Positions 1 to 4,805 of a DNA stretch of 6,161 nucleotides are shown piece by piece. The stretch is from NCBI GenBank assembly GCA_002772195.1, contig PCSG01000008.1:1-6161 (forward strand), in the 5' to 3' direction. Under the pieces are notes generated by a model. The model was not told the origin of the DNA. It was given only the letters and a program-made list of their open reading frames with translations, and did no database searches. A program made the translations under genes and the position numbers. Positions within the stretch are counted from its first letter, which is position 1. Every line of letters starts with the position of its first letter. Source of the DNA: Desulfobacterales bacterium CG23_combo_of_CG06-09_8_20_14_all_51_8 (lineage in GTDB: Bacteria; Desulfobacterota; Desulfobacteria; Desulfobacterales; Desulfosalsimonadaceae).

Positions 1-334
1 CGTCTAAAATCTGGCTGGATTCCTTATCCACGTCCATGGCCACGACCGTGTATGTTTTCCCCATGATGCCGGTAAACGAAGAAATCTTTGAAATCTGCCC
101 GGATCGGCTCGACAGAAAATATTCGCCGGATTTATCTGCGCCGGCGATTTTCTGACCATTTTTTACTTTATCCCCGGGCTTCTGCAGGGCATTTCCGATA
201 GTGTCCGGAGACTCCCCGATATAGAACTGAATCTGTTTTGACGGGGTTACGCGGACCGGTTCCGCCTGGGTGTCATCAAGGGTTTCATATCGGAGTTTGG
301 GCTTTACGAGTCCGAAGAAGGATCTTTTTATCAT
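1..334 (-). CDS. rnfC: RnfC-like subunit of Rnf electron transport complex (N-terminal part, cut by window edge)
   Basis: The frame opens with ATG at 334 and stays open to the window edge, giving 111 residues that begin MIKRSFFGLVKPKLRYE. Residues about 34-100 look like the N-terminal domain of RnfC: a QIQFYIGESP strand, then a biotinyl/lipoyl-like hairpin (LQKPGDKVKNGQKIAGAD, 50-67) and a second half (SSRSGQISKISSFTGIMGK, 75-93). The family then has an NADH/FMN-binding Rossmann-like domain and two 4Fe-4S clusters, which lie outside this window. RnfC is the peripheral cytoplasmic subunit of the ion-pumping ferredoxin:NAD+ oxidoreductase and the presumed NADH site. The multiheme cytochrome 88 bp upstream supports the assignment, since such a gene precedes rnfC in Desulfovibrio-type sulfate reducers. 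The Shine-Dalgarno is weak (GATAGG, 342-347, 7 nt from ATG) and overlaps a palindrome. It could be another protein with the same RnfC/NuoF-like N-terminal domain; rnfD and rnfG downstream would settle this. Confidence 0.7.
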   Translation of the reverse strand, partial: MIKRSFFGLVKPKLRYETLDDTQAEPVRVTPSKQIQFYIGESPDTIGNALQKPGDKVKNGQKIAGADKSGEYFLSSRSGQISKISSFTGIMGKTYTVVAMDVDKESSQILD

Positions 335-342
335 GGATCAAC

Positions 343-355
343 CTATCACTGATAG
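343..355. promoter_or_regulatory. 13-bp perfect palindrome overlapping the rnfC ribosome binding site (operator-like)
   Basis: CTATCACTGATAG consists of two 6-bp inverted arms around one central base. Read on the minus strand it is CTATCAGTGATAG, identical to the core of the tetO2 operator bound by TetR. It ends 8 nt before the rnfC ATG, and its promoter-distal arm overlaps the weak Shine-Dalgarno GATAGG. As RNA it could also fold into a 5-bp stem with an AGU triloop that partly hides the ribosome binding site. The palindrome is seen directly; a regulatory role, and whether it acts as DNA or RNA, is inference. No regulator gene is visible in the window. Confidence 0.35.
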
Positions 356-371
356 ACTTAAAATTAATTGC

Positions 372-392
372 ATTCCTCAACAATTTGAGAAT
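372..392. repeat. Imperfect inverted repeat in the cytochrome-rnfC spacer
   Basis: The arms CTCAA and TTGAG are separated by CAAT and extended by ATT/AAT across a one-base bulge, giving a short, weak hairpin on either strand. On the minus strand it lies about 30 nt after the cytochrome stop and is followed by an AT-rich stretch without a clean T tract. It could be a processing or attenuation hairpin between the cytochrome and rnfC, or chance in AT-rich spacer DNA. Confidence 0.2.
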
Positions 393-422
393 CTTCCGTG
401 TGCCTGACAAAAACGCGCATTT

Positions 423-1064
423 TTAAAAGCCATGGCATTTGATGCAGTCCGCATCCCCCCCGGACGGCCCCGCGCCTTTATCCTCGTGGCAGCCGATACA
501 TTGCTTATGAAACGCCTCGGCTCTTTTTCTGGGTCCATGACAGCCGGCGCAGTCATTTTTCCCGGGAGTGACGCCGGAACCCTCATGGCAGCCGATGCAC
601 TGTTTGTGAAAGGCTTCCTCCCGTCCCAGCATAAAATCATCGCCTCCCCCCTTCTCATGGCAATCACTGCACATCTGCGGCATGCCGCCGTCTTCCTCGT
701 GATAGTCATGGTGACAGTCGCTGCAGGAAAGCCCATAATCCGCACTGTGCATATCGTGGTTGAATCTGCCGCCGGCGCCGAATGCCGGAACATATTCACC
801 GTCGACCAGATGGCAGCTCCCGCAGGAACCCGGCGCAGCAGCGCTGCTCGCATCATAGGCGTGATGGCAGCTCTTGCACTCAAGGTTGGATGCGTCTTTA
901 TGGGTCTGATGGTCAAACAGCACATCCCCCCCCACGGTCTTAAACATCTTGCGGACGGGCTCATCCGATGATTTCGCCGGCAGGGAACTGTAACAGAACA
1001 CGCCGACTACCAGACAAACAAAGGCAAGAGCATAAACGAATTTTAGTTCATTTTTAAAAGACAT
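423..1064 (-). CDS. Exported multiheme (eight CXXCH) cytochrome c, class III/c3-like, Rnf-associated
   Basis: This is a 213-residue protein with a basic N-terminus and a hydrophobic segment (about 8-26), acting as a Sec signal peptide or a membrane anchor; the mature part is periplasmic. Eight CXXCH heme c sites start at residues 63, 81, 114, 132, 156, 172, 189 and 207. Two F-x-H-x-x-H patterns (FDHQTH 50-55, FNHDMH 101-106) resemble class III cytochromes and supply likely distal histidines, as do the HH pairs after sites 1 and 3. Residues 151-161 and 184-194 are identical (AFHKQCIGCHE), showing an internal duplication with a 33-residue period. The start is ATG 1064 with AAAGGA 10 nt upstream, and the stop is TAA at 423-425. 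A near-consensus promoter lies upstream and rnfC follows after 88 bp, so the protein probably links the periplasmic cytochrome pool to Rnf, like the cytochrome encoded beside rnf in Desulfovibrio. Heme number is inferred from motifs, and the direction of electron flow is unknown. Confidence 0.9.
   Translation of the reverse strand: MSFKNELKFVYALAFVCLVVGVFCYSSLPAKSSDEPVRKMFKTVGGDVLFDHQTHKDASNLECKSCHHAYDASSAAAPGSCGSCHLVDGEYVPAFGAGGRFNHDMHSADYGLSCSDCHHDYHEEDGGMPQMCSDCHEKGGGDDFMLGREEAFHKQCIGCHEGSGVTPGKNDCAGCHGPRKRAEAFHKQCIGCHEDKGAGPSGGDADCIKCHGF
483..614 (-). repeat. Internal duplication of a heme-binding module in the cytochrome gene
   Basis: Positions 582-614 and 483-515 (99 bp apart) both encode AFHKQCIGCHE. 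By eye about 27 of 33 bases agree, and the differences are almost all at silent codon positions. The following stretches each contain one further CXXCH (residues 172 and 207), so the repeated unit is about 33 residues with two heme sites. Strong protein conservation with silent DNA divergence points to an old duplication kept by selection. Confidence 0.75.
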
Positions 1065-1108
1065 CTATCAAAATTCCTTTTAAATACATCCGATTTTTAA
1101 AAGTGAAA

Positions 1109-1137
1109 TCCCTATTATTTTACGCCTGTTTTGTCAA
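1109..1137 (-). promoter_or_regulatory. Possible second, weaker promoter for the cytochrome-rnf operon
   Basis: A second exact TTGACA (1137 to 1132, minus strand) lies just downstream of the main promoter. At 17-bp spacing its -10 candidate is TAGGGA (1114 to 1109), a poor match to TATAAT, so only the -35 half is convincing. It may be a tandem start, a regulator half-site, or chance in AT-rich DNA. Confidence 0.2.
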
Positions 1138-1152
1138 GATTTTAAAATGGAA

Positions 1153-1183
1153 ATTATATACCCCGCCACGGGAGAACTGTCAA
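1153..1183 (-). promoter_or_regulatory. Sigma70-type promoter for the multiheme cytochrome-rnf operon
   Basis: Reading the minus strand, a perfect -35 TTGACA (1183 to 1178) is followed after 17 bp by TATATAAT (1160 to 1153), which contains TATATA at 17-bp spacing and TATAAT at 19-bp spacing. Transcription would start near 1145 and give a leader of about 80 nt before the ATG at 1064. The spacer is GC-rich while the flanks are AT-rich. The promoter lies downstream of the ftsZ terminator, so the respiratory operon would be expressed independently of the division cluster. The match is seen directly; activity is inferred. Confidence 0.7.
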
Positions 1184-1211
1184 CCGTCGTGAATTTTGGA
1201 TGTGGATTTTG

Positions 1212-1256
1212 GACCTCAGGGCAATCGCTATTGACGGAAAAACCTTCAGATCATCC
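1212..1256 (+). pseudogene. Possible remnant of an ISAs1-type transposase (short, weak)
   Basis: A short plus-strand stretch encodes DLRAIAIDGKTFRSS. It resembles the IAIDGKTLRGS/RRS motif typical of ISAs1-family DDE transposases. Only about 12 residues match. The frame then runs into the terminator hairpin, and no start, terminal inverted repeats or other transposase motifs are visible. If real, it is a small scar of a former insertion between the division cluster and the cytochrome operon. A chance match is quite possible. Confidence 0.25.
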
Positions 1257-1273
1257 TGTACCCGTTTCACTCT

Positions 1274-1308
1274 AAAAAAAGGCCGGGTGTCGCCGCCCGG
1301 CCTTTTTT
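1274..1308 (-). terminator. Rho-independent terminator after ftsZ, bidirectional in form
   Basis: The stem arms GGCCGGG and CCCGGCC (1281-1302) lie between a run of seven A (1274-1280) and six T (1303-1308). On the minus strand this gives a 7-bp GC stem, extendable by A-U pairs, followed by seven T, about 75 nt after the ftsZ stop. Beyond a C-A mismatch, the minus-strand RNA loop would be GCGA, a GNRA-type tetraloop closed by G-C. On the plus strand the same site gives a 9-bp stem with one G-U pair and six T, so it could also block antisense transcription. It is taken as the end of the mur-fts transcript. Confidence 0.85.
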
Positions 1309-1326
1309 GGCGGAAAATTTTCCGCC
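1309..1326. repeat. 18-bp perfect palindrome next to the terminator
   Basis: GGCGGAAAATTTTCCGCC is its own reverse complement and directly abuts the T run of the terminator. In the ftsZ transcript it would form a second hairpin (7-bp stem, AAUU loop) just before the terminator stem, perhaps helping termination or protecting the 3' end. As DNA it could be a binding site for a dimeric protein. The symmetry is certain; the role is unknown. Confidence 0.5.
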
Positions 1327-1381
1327 GTGTTCTGATTGACGCTTACAAGGAGTATGGTTTTTATTTAATCTTTACATGGCA

Positions 1382-2629
1382 TTAATCCGCTTTTCTGCGC
1401 AGAAATGTCGGAATATCATAATCCACAAAGGGTTCGCTCTTTGCCGCGGCATCTTCTTTAAACGGACTGAATTTTTTAATTTTACGGGCACCCAGCTCGA
1501 TTTTCCGCTCTTTGGCTTCTTCTTTTTTCCGGATAAACGCCGGACGAAGCATCTCATCATCAAAATTTTTCAATTCCTCCGGGGTGGGGGTCCGCACCAC
1601 ACCGCGGGTCACCTCATTGTTTTTAGACATATCTCTGAATGCGGGCCGCATTTTCGGCAGCTGCACCTTTCCGTCCCCGATGCCGGTGGCAATGACCGTT
1701 ACCCGCAGCTCATCGCCCAGACTTTCATCCACGGCCGTACCCCAGATGATTTCCACGTCATCATCCCCGATTTCATTATAGATTCTTTCCGATGCCTCAA
1801 TGGTTTCCTCCATGGTCAGATCGGAATTGCAGGTGATGTTCATGAGCACGCCCCGGGCCCCCACGATGGAATTGTCCTCCAGAAGCGGATGGGAAATGGC
1901 CCGTTCCGCCGCTTCAATGGCCCGGTTTTCCCCGCTGGCCACGCCGATGCCCATGATGGCCATGCCGGCCTTGGACATCGTGGCCTTGACATCCGCAAAG
2001 TCCAGATTGATCAGGCCGGGCCGCAGAATCAGGTCGGTGATCCCCTTCACTGAATGGTTTAAAATTTCATCCGCCCGCTTGAACATGTCGATCAGCGTCG
2101 ATTTTTTGGACGCCAGCCCCCGCAACCGGTCGTTGGGAATGGTGATCACCGTATCCGCCATTTCCTTTAAGCGGGCGATGCCTTCCTCGGCCTGTTTGCT
2201 TCTTTTTCTGGCTTCAAAGGCAAAGGGTTTTGTCACCACGGCCACGGTCAGCGCGCCGAGTTCCTTGCATATCTGAGCGATCACCGGCGCGGCCCCGGTC
2301 CCCGTGCCGCCGCCAAGGCCCGCGGCGATAAACACCATGTGACTGTCGGCCAGGGCTTCCCGCAGCACATCGGCGGATTCCAGGGCCGCGTCCCGGCCCA
2401 CCGACGGATCCGCACCGGCGCCCAAACCTGCGGTCAAGGCTTCGCCCAACTGAATCCGGGTGCTGGCTCTGGCATAGGATAGAGCCTGGGCGTCCGTGTT
2501 GGCGACAATAAACTGGACCCCTTGAAGGTTTGAATCAATCATATTGTTGACCGCGTTGCATCCGCCGCCGCCGACGCCGATCACCTTGATTTTTGCCGCA
2601 TTTTCCGTTTCCACATAAGTAAAATCCAT
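1382..2629 (-). CDS. ftsZ: Cell division protein FtsZ (tubulin-like GTPase)
   Basis: This 415-residue protein polymerises with GTP at mid-cell to form the Z-ring that recruits the divisome. Visible landmarks are the N-terminal nucleotide loop IGVGGGGCNAVNNM (17-30), the tubulin signature GLGGGTGTG (104-112), and the T7 loop NLDFADVKATM (208-218) with D210 and D213 in the positions of the two catalytic aspartates. The globular core ends near residue 318. A charged linker follows (about 319-400), then the conserved tail DYDIPTFLRR (403-412), which binds FtsA and other partners. Length is slightly above that of E. coli FtsZ. The start is ATG 2629 with a full AAGGAGG (2637-2643) 7 nt upstream. 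It is the last gene of the cluster, 81 nt after ftsA and followed by a strong terminator. The linker contains a lysine/glutamate-rich stretch (367-387) that may be helical; otherwise the protein is typical. Confidence 0.98.
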   Translation of the reverse strand: MDFTYVETENAAKIKVIGVGGGGCNAVNNMIDSNLQGVQFIVANTDAQALSYARASTRIQLGEALTAGLGAGADPSVGRDAALESADVLREALADSHMVFIAAGLGGGTGTGAAPVIAQICKELGALTVAVVTKPFAFEARKRSKQAEEGIARLKEMADTVITIPNDRLRGLASKKSTLIDMFKRADEILNHSVKGITDLILRPGLINLDFADVKATMSKAGMAIMGIGVASGENRAIEAAERAISHPLLEDNSIVGARGVLMNITCNSDLTMEETIEASERIYNEIGDDDVEIIWGTAVDESLGDELRVTVIATGIGDGKVQLPKMRPAFRDMSKNNEVTRGVVRTPTPEELKNFDDEMLRPAFIRKKEEAKERKIELGARKIKKFSPFKEDAAAKSEPFVDYDIPTFLRRKAD

Positions 2630-2710
2630 ACTCCCGCCTCCTTGTCTGACTGTTTGTAGGTTATCCGTTTAATGTTTCTGATATCATCAATATTGACTCA
2701 ATTATTTTAA
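2630..2710 (-). other. ftsZ: ftsA-ftsZ spacer with strong ftsZ ribosome binding site
   Basis: This 81-bp spacer is the only gap of more than 20 bp inside the mur-fts cluster. It is AT-rich near ftsA, contains the 8-bp palindrome TGATATCA, and ends in AAGGAGG (2637-2643), a complete anti-16S match 7 nt from the ftsZ ATG. No convincing -35/-10 pair is visible. The strong site may let ftsZ be translated well above ftsA, as its high protein copy number requires in other bacteria (inference). Confidence 0.6.
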
Positions 2711-3937
2711 CTAAATTATTTCCTTGAACCACGTTTTCATACGGGTCATGATCCGGTTGAAAATATTGGCATCCCGTATTCTGAATCTCTTTTTCGCCTG
2801 GTGTTTGGCCCCATAGATCACCAGACCAACCCCTGTGGCGTACATGGGATTGTTGACGACATCCACCAGCCCGCTGATGCCTTGCGGCGTGCCGATACGC
2901 ACCGGCAGTTCGAAAACCGACTCCGCGATTTCCGAAATGCCGTCCAGAAGGGCCGAGCCGCCGGTCAGGATGATGCCGGAAGACACATAATCCTTCATTC
3001 CGGCCCGATGGATTTCCCGTTTCATGAGGGTGAAAATCTCCTCCACTCGGGGCTCCAGAATCTCCGCCAGGATCTGCCGGGGAAGCTTGCGGGATCCGCG
3101 GCCGGAAATATCCGATATTTCGATGGTTTCATCATTTTTAACCTTATCCGCCACGCAGGTGCCGTATTTCAGTTTTATTTTCTCCGCTTCCGCCATGGGT
3201 GTCCTCAGCCCCACGGAAATATCGTTGGTCATGTTGTTCCCGCCCAGGGACAGGACAAACGTATGTTTGATGGTGTTGTTGCAAAAAACCGCCAGGTCTG
3301 TGGTGCCGCCGCCGAGATCGATAATGCCCGTGCCGATTTCCTTTTCCTCGGCGGTCAGAACCGCCTCGCTGGAGGCGATGGGCTCCAGAATGATGTCACA
3401 GATGTCCAGGCCCGCCTTATGCCCGCACTTGATGATGTTCTGAGCCGACGTCACCGCGCCGGTGACGATGTGGATCCTGGCTTCCAGCCTTACGCCGGCC
3501 ATACCCACGGGATTCTGAATGCCTGCCTCGCCGTCCACGATATATTCCTGAGGCAGCACATGAATGACCTCCCGGTCCATGGGAATGGCCACTGCCCGGG
3601 CCGCTTCCACCACCCGGTCCATGTCCGCCTGGGTAATTTCATCGCCCTTGACGGCGATAATGCCGTTGCTGTTAAAGCCGGTGATATGGCCGCCGGCGAT
3701 GCCGGCATAGACCGACGAGATTTCACACCCGGCCATCATTTCAGCTTCCCGGACGGCTTTATTGATGGAATCCACCGTGGATTCAATGTTCACCACCACG
3801 CCCTTGCGCAAGCCGACCGACGGGGCCGTGCCGATCCCGATAATGTTCACTTGATTGTCCGATAATTCCGCGACAACGGCACAGATTTTGGTCGTGCCGA
3901 TATCGAGCCCTACGATTAATTCTTCCTGGTTTTTCAC
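2711..3937 (-). CDS. ftsA: Cell division protein FtsA (actin-like membrane tether for FtsZ)
   Basis: FtsA is a peripheral cytoplasmic protein that binds the FtsZ tail and anchors the Z-ring to the inner membrane. With the GTG start at 3937 it has 408 residues, usual for the family. The actin/Hsp70 fold is shown by phosphate loop 1, GLDIGTTK (10-17); phosphate loop 2, IDLGGGTTD (206-214); and the adenosine motif ILTGGSALLDGI (323-334). The C-terminal stretch NIFNRIMTRMKTWFKEII (391-408) is the expected amphipathic membrane-targeting helix. GTG 3937 is preferred because AAGGAGG (3944-3950) lies 6 nt upstream and the protein then begins VKNQEELIVGLDIG as in homologues. An in-frame extension to 3994 would add 19 residues read from ftsQ and is unlikely. 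The gap to ftsQ is 1 nt, implying translational coupling. The stop is TAG at 2711-2713. Confidence 0.97.
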   Translation of the reverse strand: MKNQEELIVGLDIGTTKICAVVAELSDNQVNIIGIGTAPSVGLRKGVVVNIESTVDSINKAVREAEMMAGCEISSVYAGIAGGHITGFNSNGIIAVKGDEITQADMDRVVEAARAVAIPMDREVIHVLPQEYIVDGEAGIQNPVGMAGVRLEARIHIVTGAVTSAQNIIKCGHKAGLDICDIILEPIASSEAVLTAEEKEIGTGIIDLGGGTTDLAVFCNNTIKHTFVLSLGGNNMTNDISVGLRTPMAEAEKIKLKYGTCVADKVKNDETIEISDISGRGSRKLPRQILAEILEPRVEEIFTLMKREIHRAGMKDYVSSGIILTGGSALLDGISEIAESVFELPVRIGTPQGISGLVDVVNNPMYATGVGLVIYGAKHQAKKRFRIRDANIFNRIMTRMKTWFKEII

Positions 3938-3938
3938 G

Positions 3939-4805
3939 TTAAACCTCCTTTTGATCTTCCTCGGACAATGGTTCATTTCCGGGTCTCGCCACAATACGCT
4001 CAGGATGTCTCAAATCCAGTTCTTCGATAAATGGTACCGCCTTCTCCTGCTTGATCCAGGCGTAAATCTTTTCCAGCCGGCGGTATTTTTCAATGTAATG
4101 GCCGTATCCCAGTTTCACCGTTCGCACCGGACCATCAATTTCCAAGGTCACACCCATTTCCCGGTCCACATGAATGGTTTTGATGCATGCGTTGGGAAGA
4201 ATCCCGTCCGGAGAACCGCCCGAACGCAATATGTCCATGACCGAAGCAAAAACAGGCGATTCCGGCGTGTCGGTTGTGCGCCAGTCCGTGTACTCAATGC
4301 CGGACAACATTGGCAGCCCTTTTATTTCTTCGGGCTCCGCTTCTTTGAAAATGATGCCGTCGCAGTTGATGAGAAACTGCTTGCCGAAATTTAATACCGC
4401 CAGCGGCTCCTGCTCTTTAATAGAAATGGCGATCTGTTTTGGAAAAGTCCGGCGCACATCGGCTTCGGCGATCCAGGGGTGGTCCAGCAGCCGGTTGCGC
4501 ACCGCCCCTAAATTCAGGGACACGAGATTGACCCCGTTTTGAATTCCCGCCGCTTCAAGAATCTGTTCCGGTGAAAGCCGGTTGCCGCCGGAAACCGAAA
4601 TATTCTCCGCCCTGAAATATTGGCACTGAGTCAGCACATCATGAATCAGAATAAACACCAGGCTCATGCCGACCAGCACCAGGGCCAGAAAAACACTTTT
4701 AAACACAATGCCGACCATCCGGCGGAAGGTCCGGGTGGGATTTTTTTCCGGCGGTTTTTTCTTATACCGATTTTTTCTCGGTGCTTTCGTCCCCAACAAT
4801 TTCAA
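3939..4805 (-). CDS. ftsQ: Cell division protein FtsQ (divisome scaffold with POTRA domain)
   Basis: This bitopic inner-membrane protein joins early and late divisome parts, in other bacteria as the FtsQ-FtsB-FtsL complex. It has up to 288 residues: a very basic cytoplasmic N-terminus (residues 1-30), one transmembrane helix (about 31-54), a POTRA domain (about 62-132, from YFRAENISVSGGNRLS to PKQIAISIKEQEPLAVL), and a periplasmic FtsQ domain ending in IEELDLRHPERIVARP (260-275), a typical family signature. The start is uncertain. TTG 4805 has GGAG 7 nt upstream and overlaps the end of murB by 44 nt, and TTG codons at 4799 and 4796 are alternatives. The first in-frame ATG (residue 30) would remove the basic cytoplasmic tail and has no visible ribosome binding site. 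The stop TAA (3939-3941) is 1 nt from the ftsA GTG. The order murB-ftsQ-ftsA, with no ddl between, supports the call. Confidence 0.93.
   Translation of the reverse strand: MKLLGTKAPRKNRYKKKPPEKNPTRTFRRMVGIVFKSVFLALVLVGMSLVFILIHDVLTQCQYFRAENISVSGGNRLSPEQILEAAGIQNGVNLVSLNLGAVRNRLLDHPWIAEADVRRTFPKQIAISIKEQEPLAVLNFGKQFLINCDGIIFKEAEPEEIKGLPMLSGIEYTDWRTTDTPESPVFASVMDILRSGGSPDGILPNACIKTIHVDREMGVTLEIDGPVRTVKLGYGHYIEKYRRLEKIYAWIKQEKAVPFIEELDLRHPERIVARPGNEPLSEEDQKEV
3944..3950 (-). promoter_or_regulatory. ftsA: Shine-Dalgarno of ftsA, located inside the end of ftsQ
   Basis: AAGGAGG is formed by the last ftsQ codons (Lys-Glu-Val) and lies 6 nt before GTG 3937. It decides the ftsA start in favour of GTG over the upstream in-frame extension. 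Ribosomes finishing ftsQ would uncover or reuse this site. Confidence 0.85.

Noticed and set aside
24..32. TTATCCACG, 8 of 9 bases of a DnaA box
   Set aside because: It is a single copy inside the rnfC coding region, with no cluster of boxes or AT-rich unwinding element nearby.
377..964. Minus-strand frame of 195 codons overlapping the cytochrome gene
   Set aside because: It is a shifted reading of the cytochrome gene, whose own frame has eight CXXCH motifs, a signal segment and a ribosome binding site.
1347..1368. Plus-strand AAGGAG followed by ATG
   Set aside because: The spacing is only 1 nt and the frame stops after four codons.
1376..2053. Plus-strand frame of 225 codons opposite ftsZ
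   Set aside because: It is antisense to ftsZ, which has all family motifs; no independent support was seen.
2801..3865. Long plus-strand open frame (354 codons) opposite ftsA
   Set aside because: It is antisense to a certain ftsA, is rich in His, Gly and Asp in a way typical of reverse reading of GC-rich genes, has no recognisable domain, and has no promoter or ribosome binding site.
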